64,000 bases of DNA, taken from the NCBI RefSeq assembly GCF_024172095.1, contig NZ_JAMZDX010000008.1:186001-250000 (forward strand), read 5' to 3'. A program made the translations under genes and the position numbers. Shown here in pieces: positions 34,663 to 43,038 of this stretch (positions within the stretch are counted from its first letter, which is position 1; the number at the start of each line of letters is the position of its first letter). Source of the stretch: Kitasatospora cinereorecta (lineage in GTDB: Bacteria; Actinomycetota; Actinomycetes; Streptomycetales; Streptomycetaceae). Below the pieces are notes generated by a model. That model made no database searches. It saw nothing but the letters and a program-made list of their open reading frames with translations, and had not been told where the DNA came from.

Positions 34663-34902
34663 CTTGAGCAGACTGGACGGGGCAGGACCGACCTTGCAAC
34701 CGGTCGACGGACGCCGCAGTGCGGGGGCGGCCGTCGAGTTCGCGGTCGACGTCCGGCGTGGCCGCCAGCCGGTCGCACGCGGAGGTGACGGCGCTTGCGA
34801 ACTGTGCAGTCCGCGCATCCAGATGCGGCGCGATGAAGCTACCGGAGTCCTTGGACGGATGACCGGTAGCTCATCGCGGTACCTAACGTCCTGAGGGCTG
34901 CG

Positions 34903-35080
34903 TCAGCGCGACGTCGCCCAGTGGATGGCGAGGGTCACGGGCAGGCCACCAGCGGCGTACGCCATACCGAGCGCTGCGCGCCTGGCCAGCACTCCGGCCC
35001 TGGGCCACCGCCGCTTCGGCTTCTTGGACTTGCACTTGTCGGCGTCGCCCCACTCTTCTCGATCACTCGGCCACTCTCCG
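34903..35080 (-). pseudogene. C-terminal fragment of a small TM protein
   Basis: Reverse frame without a start codon: GEWPSDREEWGDADKCKSKK, then KRRWPRAGVLARRAALGMAY and AAGGLPVTLAIHWATSR before TGA at 34903. The Lys-rich segment followed by a hydrophobic end has good protein character. An in-frame stop just upstream shows the 5' part is lost. Confidence 0.45.
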
Positions 35081-35082
35081 AT

Positions 35083-35208
35083 TCAAGCAGCGATGTTGAC
35101 GTTGTGTCGGGCCGGCCGTCCCACTTGGGAGGGTAGGCCGACGACGGATTTTTGGCCCGAGTATGGGTCGGCCGTGATCCTCCAGACCGACATGACCAGC
35201 CGTTTCAT
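35083..35208 (-). CDS. Possible 41-aa peptide or gene fragment behind promoter copy D
   Basis: ATG 35208 opens MKRLVMSVWRITADPYSGQK and ends NVNIAA. The ribosome site is weak. The second half looks less natural, so this may be the 5' piece of a gene cut near 35110. It is the first ATG frame downstream of promoter/leader copy D, about 220 bases from its -10. Confidence 0.25.
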   Translation of the reverse strand: MKRLVMSVWRITADPYSGQKSVVGLPSQVGRPARHNVNIAA

Positions 35209-35387
35209 GCCGCCTGGGGGACGCGGAGCGGAGGAGGTCGAAGCCGGGCGGGGACGCGGCCGGCCTTGACCCCGGTGCGCTCCGAGTCGGTGACGCACGA
35301 GGCAGGCCGGGGGCCCGGGGACGGCACAGGCGCACCGCCCCGGCCCGAAGGGGGCGGGGGTCGGGGAAGCACCCGGGGAAACCCGCA

Positions 35388-35455
35388 CAGCCGGTACGTG
35401 CACAGCCATGCGGGCGGGACATGACGCAACGTACGGGCCCGACACGGCCTATGAC
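35388..35455 (-). promoter_or_regulatory. Dispersed promoter/leader, copy D
   Basis: Reverse strand: degraded -35 GTCATA (35455-35450), 16 bases, TACGTT (35433-35428), then GCGTCATGTCCCGCCC and, 16 bases on, ACCGGCTGTGCGGG. The leader block is conserved although the -35 is not. Confidence 0.6.
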
Positions 35456-35721
35456 CTGAGCGGTTGGTCCCTTCGGTCGGTCGGCACCGCGGTCCGAAGG
35501 GACGCCCAGGTACAGTAGCGCGGCCACGTCCGAGCACAAGGCGAGCAGGAACCAGACCGCGGCACAGCCAGAGCGGCCCCCGGCCGGAACGGGCCACACT
35601 TGGCACCCGGGCGCTGGAAGCCAGCGGCGGCCCTCAGGCGCGGCTGTCCCCGCCCATGGCCCTCCCCATACGCGGGTCTGTACGGTGACCGGTGTATCTC
35701 CCGATCAAGGAAGAGCACCTG

Positions 35722-36565
35722 ATGAGCGACGTGATCGCCTCGGTTGAGGCGATTGAAGAGGTCCGGCCGGTCGAGCTGGCGGCGGACCTGTTGGACGACC
35801 AGTTGATCGGGCAGCTGGTCGACCGGGCCCGCGCGAGCGGGCTCCAATTGACCGGCGAGGGCGGGCTGCTGCAGCAGCTGACCACGCGGGTGCTGGAGTC
35901 CGCCCTCGAGGGCGAGATCACCGACCACCTCGGCTACGAGAAGCACGACAAGGCCGGCGCCGGCAGCGGCAACAGCCGCAACGGCGTCCGGTCCAAGACC
36001 GTGCTGACCGAGGTCGGCCCGGTCGAGATCGACGTTCCACGTGACCGCGAGGGGAGCTTCGAGCCGCAGATCGTCAAGAAGCGTCAGCGGCGGCTGACCG
36101 GCGTGGACGAGATGGTCCTGTCTCTGTCCGCGTGGGGTCTGACACACGGTGACATCTCCGCGCACCTGGCCGAGGTCTACGGGGCGAGCGTGTCCAAGTC
36201 GACCATCTCCACCATCACCGACAAGGTCATGGACGGGATGGCCGAATGGCAGAACCGCCCGCTCGATGCGATCTACCCGGTGATCTTCATCGACTGTATC
36301 CACGTGAAGGTCCGCGACGGGCAGGTCGCCAACCGGCCGATCTACGTTGCCCTCGCGGTGACCGTGGACGGCACCCGCGACATCCTCGGACTGTGGGCCG
36401 GCGACGGCGGCGAGGGCGCCAAGTACTGGCTCCAGGTCCTGACCGAGATCAAGAACCGCGGCGTCGAAGACGTGTGCATGGTCGTCTGCGACGGCCTCAA
36501 GGGCCTTCCGGACGCCATCGGCACGGTCTGGCCGCAGGCCATCACCCAGACCTGCGTGGTCCACC
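35722..36565 (+). pseudogene. IS256-family transposase, 5' part
   Basis: ATG 35722 behind GGAAG opens MSDVIASVEAIEEVRPVELA. The mutator-type core is clear: LTTRVLESALEGEITDHLGY, RNGVRSKTVLTEVGPVEIDV PRDREG, first Asp in VIFIDCIHVKVRDG and second Asp in MVVCDGLKGLPDAIG, up to ITQTCVVH. The frame is intact to the insertion point. Joined directly to 38736 the two parts give an uninterrupted 431-residue protein, so the gene was functional or nearly so when hit. Confidence 0.85.
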
Positions 36566-38732
36566 GAAGCCGTCAAAGAACAACATGGTGGTCTTCGGGG
36601 TCGTGGGCATGTGTCGAGGCCAAGAGATCGGCTGCGGTGGCGTACCGGCGTTCGGCGGGAGTGATGGCCGGGCCGTGGGCGTCGAGAACGGGTAGCACGT
36701 CGTTGATCGCGTTCCACAGGGTGCTGCGGCATACGCCGAACAGTTCAGCGAGGGTGTCGAGGCCGCAGACGCGGCGCCGGTGGAGGATCGTGGCGAGGAT
36801 GCGGTCGCCGTCGGTGATCTTCTGCCGGAACACGCCGCCGCGAGTACCAGGACGGCGGTCGCCGCCGCGGTGGCGATGCCGGCGCTTCTCGATCGCGGCC
36901 GCGTAGGGGACGACCAGTTCTTCGAGCAGGCCGTGCAGGGCTTCGCGAGTCATGCCGGTCAGCGCCGGGGTGGTGAGCGCATGGCGACTCGGCTCCATCC
37001 GGTGCTGGTCCGGGGCGGCCTGGGTGATGAAGGCATGCAGGTCCTGGGCGCGGGTGAAGTAGCGGACGACGGTCGGCGTGATGGTGATCTTGTGCTCGTC
37101 CAGGAGTTGTCGGGTGGCCTTGATGGCCTGGCCGATGGTGACCGGGTTGATGCCGAGCAGGTCGCACAGCACCTTCTGCGGGCAGACCTGTCGCAGGTAG
37201 ACCACGGTGACCAGGACCTCGTCCGCGTTCGAGAGCAGGGATCGGTTACGGCCGGTGGTGGCGACGCGCCGACCGCCGCGCAGGACGTAGCGGCGTTGCT
37301 CACGCCGGGCTTCCTGGTCGGGGGCGAGCCGGGCCCGCAGCGCGTCCAGTTCCGACCCGGCCATGCCGGTCAGGCGGGGATCGGCCAGCAGCTGCAGTGC
37401 CCGGGTGCGGGCGGCGGCACGCTCGTCGGCGCTCTGGGGAGGCTGGGCGGCGTCGTCGCTGACGGCCGGTGCGATGCTGTAGTTCCATCTCCCGTGCCGG
37501 TCGTGGGCGGTGATCGGCAGGGCCTGCAGTTGTTCACGGCTGACCTGGATGCCGGTCGGGTAGGAGCCGGTGTCGAGCTCGGCGGCGACACGCAGCCCGG
37601 CCCGGGTCCGTGTCGCGGCGATGGTGTTGACGACGACCTCGTGGCTGGTCAGCGGCCTGCCGCGCCAGTTCATGGTGATGTGCGAGAACAGCCGGTGCTC
37701 GATTTTGTTCCACTTGCTTGTCCCTGCAGGAAAGTGGCAGACCGTGATCGTCAGGCCGGATTCGGCGGCGAACGCTGCCAGTTCGGCCTTCCACAGCCGG
37801 TAGCGGTAGCTGTTCGAGCCGCCCGCGTCCGCAGTGATCAGCAGCCGCGTCGCGCGCGGGTAGTCGAGAGAGCCCCGTGCCTGCCACCAGCGGCGGATCG
37901 AGGCGACCGCGAACGCGGAGGTGTCGTGGTCGACACCGACATTCACCCAGCCGGTGTTCGCGGTCATGTCGTAGATCCCGTAGGGGACAGCGGTCTCCAC
38001 CTGCGGGCCGGCGAAGAAGCTGTGGTCCTCGACCCGGATTGGATCCCCCTTGGGCCGCCATTCCTGCCCGGCCATCGGCAGCAGGCCCACCTGCTCCTTC
38101 TTCTTCGAATCGACGCTGATCACCGGCTCGCCCGCGGCCTGGTGCTCTTTGACCTGCTCGTTAATGTAGTGGAACTGCACGTCGCGGTCGGGATGTTGAT
38201 CGCCTTCCAGGGTCTTGGCGTTGCCCTGCAGGCTGAACCCGTTCTCCTTCAGCAGCCGGCCCACCGTGGGCGCGGTCACCCGGTGTCCTTGCCGGGACAG
38301 CTCGGCTGCCAGGTGCCGTAACGACTTCGTCGTCCAGCGCAACGGCGACATCGGATCGCCGCGCTCATCCGGCTCGACCAGACCCAGCAGTGCGGGCACC
38401 AGGGACGGGTCGACAGCTTCGGCCCGCATCCGCCCACCCCCGGGATGCCGAACTCGCCCCTCGGAGAGCGGCTCAGCACCGTCTTCGAGTTCGAATACGC
38501 CCCTGCGAACGGTGGTCTCGCTGACCCTGGCAGTCCGCGCGACCAGGCGCACTCCACCATGACCGAGCAGCCGTGCCTCGGTCGCCATCGCCAGGCGTCG
38601 CTGACGCTCGTTCAAGTGCGGCAACAGGACCTCGAAGCGCTGAGCGAGTTGCAGGCGAGCATCGTCCGGTATGCGCATACCACATCAACGACGCAGTTCC
38701 GGGGAAGCAACGTGTTGTTTCCTTACGGCTTC
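36566..38732 (-). mobile_element. ISAzo13-family element, complete, 2167 bp
   Basis: Ends are imperfect inverted repeats of about 22 bases: GAAGCCGTCAAAGAACAACA at the left and the complement of TGTTGTTTCCTTACGGCTTC at the right. It is flanked by ACC on both sides (36563-36565 and 38733-38735), a 3-bp target duplication. Removing the element and one ACC restores the IS256 transposase frame. It carries one gene whose stop lies inside the left repeat. Confidence 0.85.
36573..38678 (-). CDS. ISAzo13-family transposase with C-terminal extension
   Basis: 701 residues from ATG 38678. N-terminal HTH region (LAMATEARLLGHGGVRLVAR; RVSETTVRRGVFELE), then the family's DDE domain: VISVDSKKKEQVGLL (Asp), LLITADAGGSNSYRYRLWKA (Asp), CHFPAGTSKWNKIEHRLFSH (Glu) and NWRGRPLTSHEVV. 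After about residue 430 there is an extension with two similar units: VCPQKVLCDLLGINPVTIGQ ..ITITPTVVRYFTRAQDLHAF and VCGLDTLAELFGVCRSTLWN ..AITPAERRYATAADLLAS, each a probable HTH. This duplicated tail makes the protein longer than I expect for the family. No frameshift; probably active. Confidence 0.85.
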   Translation of the reverse strand: MRIPDDARLQLAQRFEVLLPHLNERQRRLAMATEARLLGHGGVRLVARTARVSETTVRRGVFELEDGAEPLSEGRVRHPGGGRMRAEAVDPSLVPALLGLVEPDERGDPMSPLRWTTKSLRHLAAELSRQGHRVTAPTVGRLLKENGFSLQGNAKTLEGDQHPDRDVQFHYINEQVKEHQAAGEPVISVDSKKKEQVGLLPMAGQEWRPKGDPIRVEDHSFFAGPQVETAVPYGIYDMTANTGWVNVGVDHDTSAFAVASIRRWWQARGSLDYPRATRLLITADAGGSNSYRYRLWKAELAAFAAESGLTITVCHFPAGTSKWNKIEHRLFSHITMNWRGRPLTSHEVVVNTIAATRTRAGLRVAAELDTGSYPTGIQVSREQLQALPITAHDRHGRWNYSIAPAVSDDAAQPPQSADERAAARTRALQLLADPRLTGMAGSELDALRARLAPDQEARREQRRYVLRGGRRVATTGRNRSLLSNADEVLVTVVYLRQVCPQKVLCDLLGINPVTIGQAIKATRQLLDEHKITITPTVVRYFTRAQDLHAFITQAAPDQHRMEPSRHALTTPALTGMTREALHGLLEELVVPYAAAIEKRRHRHRGGDRRPGTRGGVFRQKITDGDRILATILHRRRVCGLDTLAELFGVCRSTLWNAINDVLPVLDAHGPAITPAERRYATAADLLASTHAHDPEDHHVVL

Positions 38733-38735
38733 ACC

Positions 38736-39187
38736 TCATGCGGGCATCGTTTCGCTACGCTGCCCGCCAGGACTGGGACAAGATCTCCCGCGCACTCAAG
38801 CCGATCTACACCGCGCCGACCGCCGACGCCGCCGAGGAACGCTTCCTGGAATTCCAGGAGGAATGGGGCGCCAAGTATCCGGCGATCGTCCGGCTCTGGT
38901 CGAACGCCTGGGCCGAGTTCGTGCCGTTCCTGCAGTTCGACGCAGAGATCCGCCGGGTGGTCTGCACGACCAACGCGATCGAGAGCGTGAACGCCCGCAT
39001 ACGCAAGGCCGTCCGCGCCCGGGGGCACTTCCCGAACGAGGCCGCCGCGCTCAAATGCGTCTACATGGCCGTCATGAGCCTGGACCCCACCGGCCAGGGA
39101 CGCAAACGCTGGACCATGCGCTGGAAGCCCGCGCTCCAGGCCTTCGACATCGCGTTCGACGGCCGACTCTCCGTCGGCCGCCGGTAA
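38736..39187 (+). pseudogene. IS256-family transposase, 3' part
   Basis: Continues the split transposase in frame (LMRASFRYAARQDWDKISRA) with the third catalytic residue Glu in CTTNAIESVNARIRKAVRAR, then PNEAAALKCVYMAVMSLDPT and the C-terminus ending SVGRR. Separated from its 5' part by the 2167-bp ISAzo13-family element. Confidence 0.85.
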
Positions 39188-39433
39188 CTCACACAACACG
39201 AGATACACCAGTCGCTGGACAGGCCCCGTGTCAAGCGGTAGTCAGACCCCCTGCGCGCTAGCGACATGGGTGGGGAGATCGCCCGAGCAAGTCTGGCCCA
39301 CCCGAGCAGAGCAATGCTCAGGACTTGTGGATCGGTTCCGGGAGGGCACGCGGAAGGCGAGCGGACCCGCGCACCGATTCGATCGGGAGGGGCGAAGCGG
39401 GCAGGTCGGCATAAGGCTCACCCTTGCCCCGGG

Positions 39434-39478
39434 TGTAGGGGTAGCCCTACATTGCAGGGGTGTAGGGGAAACCCTACA
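39434..39478. promoter_or_regulatory. Two 18-bp palindromes TGTAGGG-N4-CCCTACA
   Basis: Perfect inverted repeats at 39434-39451 and 39461-39478, 27 bases apart, centred about 115 bases before the ATG at 39571. The identical 7-bp arms and regular spacing are those of a repressor binding cooperatively. The regulator is not identifiable from position alone. Confidence 0.7.
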
Positions 39479-39570
39479 GAGGCCGGGGCGGCCCGCAATC
39501 CTGGCCGGGTCCGCCGACCGCCCCGGGAGTACCTCACCCGCCCGCTCGGACAGGAAGGCACCCCCTCATC

Positions 39571-40047
39571 ATGACCCCGACCACTGGCGGGCCCACTGCC
39601 GCCGCCCGCTTCGCCGCCACATACGCCCTGCTGCGCGCCGCGGCCGACGTGGGCGACCACTGGATCCAGACCCACACCCAGGCCCTGACGAAGGGCCAGC
39701 ACGACCACACCGAGGGGCAGTCCAGCGCCGCAGGCCGCCGCGCCTGCGCCGCCCACGTCGCCACCTACACCGCGACCCAGGCCGTCGCCCTCATCGGCGG
39801 CTCCGCCCTGCTCGGCATGCGCCTGCGCCCCGGCCGCGTGGCCGCCGCCCTGGCCCTGTCGGCGGCCACCCACTACGTCGCCGACCGCCGCCGGCCCGTC
39901 CAGCGCCTGGCCGAGGCCGTCGGCAAGGGCGACTTCTACCGGCTCGCCGACCACGGCATGAACGGCGCCTACCAGCTCGACCAGGCCCTGCACCACGGCG
40001 TCGAGGCCGTCGCCGCCCTCATCGCCGCCACCGGCACCACCCGCTGA
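39571..40047 (+). CDS. DUF3307-like transmembrane protein
   Basis: 158 residues from ATG 39571 with AGGAAGG about 11 bases upstream. Pattern: TYALLRAAADVGDHWIQTHT, a His/Gln-rich loop, AHVATYTATQAVALIGGSAL, VAAALALSAATHYVADRRRP, and DHGMNGAYQLDQALHHGVEA. The conserved His and Asp residues in the helices (DHW, HV, THYVADRR, DQALHH) fit the DUF3307 family, membrane proteins with a suspected metal site. It sits behind the twin TGTAGGG operators and shares an AGGAAGGCACC leader with the next gene, 52 bases on; both are probably one operon. Confidence 0.6.
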   Translation: MTPTTGGPTAAARFAATYALLRAAADVGDHWIQTHTQALTKGQHDHTEGQSSAAGRRACAAHVATYTATQAVALIGGSALLGMRLRPGRVAAALALSAATHYVADRRRPVQRLAEAVGKGDFYRLADHGMNGAYQLDQALHHGVEAVAALIAATGTTR

Positions 40048-40099
40048 CCACCTCTCACCCCGGGGCCACCGGCCCCGGGCCCAGTAGGAAGGCACCGCC

Positions 40100-40765
40100 A
40101 TGGGGACCAACCACTCGGGCCAGTTCACCGTCGAGCGCGCCGGGATGCTGCACCACTCGATCGACGGCCCCACCAGCTGGTGGCCGGACGGCACCACCAG
40201 CTACCTGCTGCACTTCGCGGGCCCGCGCAGCTCGTGGCAGGTCGCCGACGAGACCGACACCGTGCTCACCGCCGTGGACACCCTCAACAGCGGCGAGGAG
40301 ATGAGCAAGCAGGCTCTCCAGAACGCCCTGCGTGACACCCGCCGCCTGCTGAGCCACATCAATGCGATCGAGGAGGAGCTCCTCCTCTACTCCCGCGAGG
40401 CCGGCCCCAACGGCAAGGTGCGCCTGTCCTGGCGTGAGATCGGCGACGAGATGGGCCTCCATTTCACGAGCGCCCGCGATCGCCACACGCGCGTCGCCTC
40501 GGGCAAGGGCTCCAGCCAGCGCAACTGGTTGGTCCAGCGCACCCGGCGCGAGCACATGTACCCGACCACGGACGGTCGGCCCGCCGTCCCGCCGCAGTCC
40601 GACGCCGAGCGCGCGCACAGCACCGAGGTCTGCGACGTACCCGCCGCCGCCCGCGAGGGCCTGGTGGTCGCCCTGTGCAGCTGCGGCTGGCGCGGTACCC
40701 CCAGCACCAACGCCGACCGCGCCAGGCGGGACGGCAAGGAGCACGAGGACGGCGCCGACTCCTGA
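40100..40765 (+). CDS. Unknown protein with HTH-like segment
   Basis: 221 residues from ATG 40100, behind AGGAAGG. The N-terminus (SWWPDGTTSYLLHFAGPRSS) is followed by a coiled region and LSWREIGDEMGLHFTSARDR HTRV, which resembles a helix-turn-helix. Near the end, VALCSCGWRGTPS is a short zinc-ribbon-like piece common in Streptomyces hypothetical proteins. It may be a plasmid regulator. The hairpin at 40767-40816 closes the unit. Confidence 0.6.
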   Translation: MGTNHSGQFTVERAGMLHHSIDGPTSWWPDGTTSYLLHFAGPRSSWQVADETDTVLTAVDTLNSGEEMSKQALQNALRDTRRLLSHINAIEEELLLYSREAGPNGKVRLSWREIGDEMGLHFTSARDRHTRVASGKGSSQRNWLVQRTRREHMYPTTDGRPAVPPQSDAERAHSTEVCDVPAAAREGLVVALCSCGWRGTPSTNADRARRDGKEHEDGADS

Positions 40766-40766
40766 T

Positions 40767-40816
40767 GTCCGTCTGCCCCTGGTCTCCCGAGAAGGGGTGA
40801 GCAGGGGCAGACGGAC
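40767..40816 (+). terminator. 15-bp perfect stem terminator
   Basis: GTCCGTCTGCCCCTG (40767-40781) pairs fully with CAGGGGCAGACGGAC (40802-40816) around a 20-base loop, beginning two bases after the stop of the preceding gene. Confidence 0.8.
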
Positions 40817-40985
40817 GCCGTCCGCTGGGCCCCAGTCCTCCTCGGCTGAGCGTCCGGGGGTCATCCTGTGACGGCCTGCCGCAGGTTCCGGGCGCCGCCG
40901 CCCTGGCTGAAGCGGGCAACCCGGGCCAACGCCACGACGATAGGGTGAACAGCTGAACCCACCGAACCGACCGAAGGGGGCTCCA

Positions 40986-41378
40986 ATGCGCAGGCCGCCG
41001 ATGGACGATGGGCGCCACGGACCGGTGCGGGAGCTGGACCCCATCGCATCTGCACTCGCTGGCGAGAACGTCACGCACCTGGTCTGCCAGTGCGGCGTCG
41101 TGACCAACGACCTTGCCGGGCACGCGGTCCACGCCCGAGCCGTCCTCCAGGTTCCCGGCCCGACCTGGTTGCCGGTCGGCGCCCGGCTCGCGCTGCTTCT
41201 CGCCAGCGGGGTGGCCCTGGCCATCGGCCTCATGCTGGTCGACGAGAAACTACTCACCGGGACTGCCCGCCTGGTGGTTCTGGGCCTTGCCGGTCCGGCC
41301 GCCTTCGGCGTCACCATGGGCCTGGCCGTGCTGCTGCGCCCCTACATCGTCCCGAACGGGCGCCACCCGATCGGGTGA
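40986..41378 (+). CDS. Small membrane protein with N-terminal Cys motif
   Basis: 130 residues from ATG 40986, with GAAGGGGG six bases upstream. ENVTHLVCQCGVVTNDLAGH contains a CxC pair, then two TM helices (LALLLASGVALAIGLMLV and LVVLGLAGPAAFGVTMGLAV). The function is unknown; similar small proteins accompany Streptomyces plasmid genes. Confidence 0.6.
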   Translation: MRRPPMDDGRHGPVRELDPIASALAGENVTHLVCQCGVVTNDLAGHAVHARAVLQVPGPTWLPVGARLALLLASGVALAIGLMLVDEKLLTGTARLVVLGLAGPAAFGVTMGLAVLLRPYIVPNGRHPIG

Positions 41379-41550
41379 CGGCACAGACAGGCGGTGCCCA
41401 TGGCTGCGGGATGATCGCATTGGGTACGAGAACCTGAGCCCGGCTGAGAGCCAACTGCACGGTCAAGTGCCCCGTGCCAAGTGACCTTGACCGGCGGTCA
41501 AACGAGCTTGACTGGGGCTTCCGCGTTACCGGCCAGGTGAAACTCGGCCG

Positions 41551-42048
41551 TCAGGACAGCGGACCGGCAAGCAACCGGAGAGCCAGGTCGTGCAGTTCGG
41601 CCACCAGCTCCTTCGTCAGGCCGCCGCAGTGTTCCTGTTGGTCCTCCGCGAGATGCAGCCATCCGCGAACCGGCCACAGCGGCGAGCCGGGGTCGTCGGC
41701 GGGGCACAGCGCGAAGCCGACCCGCTCGGCCGCCACCAGCGGATCGAGGCCGCCGTCCAGTAGGTCCTGCAGGCAGTACCGGGCCAGCGCCCAGTTGCAG
41801 GCCTCGGAAGTGGCAGGCAGCCGTAGCACCGGCCGGAGTTCCTGCTCCAGCTCGGCCAGCAGTCGGCGCGCCTCCAGAGCGTCCCACACGGGCAGCACGC
41901 CGAGCTCCCACAGGCTCGGGGTGTCCGCCCCGCCGGCGAGTGCCGTCCGGGCAGCCTCAACCGCCGTGGCGACCGTCTCCGGATAGCCGGCGGTCCCGCG
42001 CTCCAGCAGCACCCGGCGCAGCGGTTCCAGTGCCTGGTCCAGCTCCAT
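41551..42048 (-). CDS. Helical protein of unknown function, 165 aa
   Basis: ATG 42048 opens MELDQALEPLRRVLLERGTA. Mostly helical with DALEARRLLAELEQELRPVL, a CNWALARYCLQDLLDGGLDP segment and LCPADDPGSPLWPVRGWLHL. It resembles small actinobacterial proteins found near toxin-immunity genes, but no named family. Sequence upstream of the ATG is Arg-rich and not coding. Confidence 0.6.
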   Translation of the reverse strand: MELDQALEPLRRVLLERGTAGYPETVATAVEAARTALAGGADTPSLWELGVLPVWDALEARRLLAELEQELRPVLRLPATSEACNWALARYCLQDLLDGGLDPLVAAERVGFALCPADDPGSPLWPVRGWLHLAEDQQEHCGGLTKELVAELHDLALRLLAGPLS

Positions 42049-42285
42049 AGCGCGAGCGTAGCCGCCCGCTCCGGTGTGGAGCGGCGCATTTTGATCCGGC
42101 GGCAGCCGGTTTGCTCCGCCGGCCCGGCATTGGCGGCGCCCGTGCAGCAGCCTCCGCCGCACCCTCCGCCGTCGGTCAAGATCATTTGTCGCAGGACATC
42201 GAGTGACCTGTGACAGCGAAGGCGGACCGCGTGCCACCGAAGTGTGGACTGATCGCTGTTCGTGACAACGAAGATGGACGGCCAG

Positions 42286-42594
42286 TCAGCCGATCGCGCC
42301 CGGATCGTCCGGCACTGCGGCGGCGCCCACGACCACGTCGATCAACCGCTCCCGCGACTGCCGGACGGCTCGGGCAGCATCCCGCACTACGGCGGCCAGG
42401 TCGGCCGGGTTGCTGTCGGGATCGTTCAGCGTGAGCTCCGCGGCGTCCACCAGGACCAGGGCCGCGCGCACGCTGTCCGAGACCTCGCGGGCCCGGAGCG
42501 CCTCCGGACCGCAGGCCTCAGCGAGGCACTCGAAGCTGCGGACCGCCTCGGCGAGCCGGTCCGCAGCGCCCCGAGCGCTTTCAGGCTGTTCCAC
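42286..42594 (-). CDS. Small helical protein, 102 aa
   Basis: GTG 42594, 30 bases after the upstream gene on the same strand. MEQPESARGAADRLAEAVRS, AREVSDSVRAALVLVDAAEL and AAVVRDAARAVRQSRERLID give three amphipathic helices. Function unknown. It lies inside the repeat-bounded block and forms an operon with the Cys-containing gene. Confidence 0.55.
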   Translation of the reverse strand: MEQPESARGAADRLAEAVRSFECLAEACGPEALRAREVSDSVRAALVLVDAAELTLNDPDSNPADLAAVVRDAARAVRQSRERLIDVVVGAAAVPDDPGAIG

Positions 42595-42624
42595 ACCGGC
42601 ACAACGGCCGCCGGGCGCCCGGGG

Positions 42625-43038
42625 TCACGGCGGCGGGCCGCCGCCGTTGGTGCCGAACTGCGCCCGCCAGACGACCGCGGACATCGCCTTCCATCGCGCG
42701 CCGAGCTCGATCTCGACCGGCGTCAGGCCGGTCGCCTCCGCCAGCTCCGCCTTGCGCAGCCCTTCCGGGCGCCTGTCGAGCGCCCGCCCGATCTTGCCCG
42801 CCCACAGCTCCAGCTCCACGAACGGCCGGGCCCGGCACTGCTCCACCAGCTGCCGACCGTGCTCGCGGCCGCGCGCCACCACCATCCGCTTGCCGTCGAG
42901 CTTCCGGTCGGTGCGGTGCACCACCGAGGAGTCCGACACGAGGAAGTACACCTCGCCGCCGTCCTCGATCACCGCACCGCACAGGTCGCACAGCTCCGCC
43001 GCCCACCCGGCCTGCCCCTCGAATCCGGTGTCGTCCAC
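42625..43038 (-). CDS. Cys-containing hypothetical protein, 137 aa
   Basis: GTG 43038 opens MDDTGFEGQAGWAAELCDLC. The CDLCGAVIEDGGEVYFLVSD segment looks like half a zinc ribbon; the rest includes RMVVARGREHGRQLVEQCRA and ATGLTPVEIELGARWKAMSA. Function unknown. It is the first gene of the two-gene operon inside the repeat block at 41483-43152. Confidence 0.6.
   Translation of the reverse strand: MDDTGFEGQAGWAAELCDLCGAVIEDGGEVYFLVSDSSVVHRTDRKLDGKRMVVARGREHGRQLVEQCRARPFVELELWAGKIGRALDRRPEGLRKAELAEATGLTPVEIELGARWKAMSAVVWRAQFGTNGGGPPP

Larger units (their letters stand above)
35674..39226 (+). mobile_element. IS256-family element, interrupted by ISAzo13-family element
   Basis: Terminal inverted repeats of 27 bases, 22 matching, lie at 35674-35700 (ending CGGTGTATCTC) and 39200-39226 (starting GAGATACACCA). 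Inside is a single IS256-type transposase gene split at 36565/38736. Without the insert the element would be about 1.38 kb, normal for the family. No clear target duplication could be seen at its outer ends. Confidence 0.8.
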
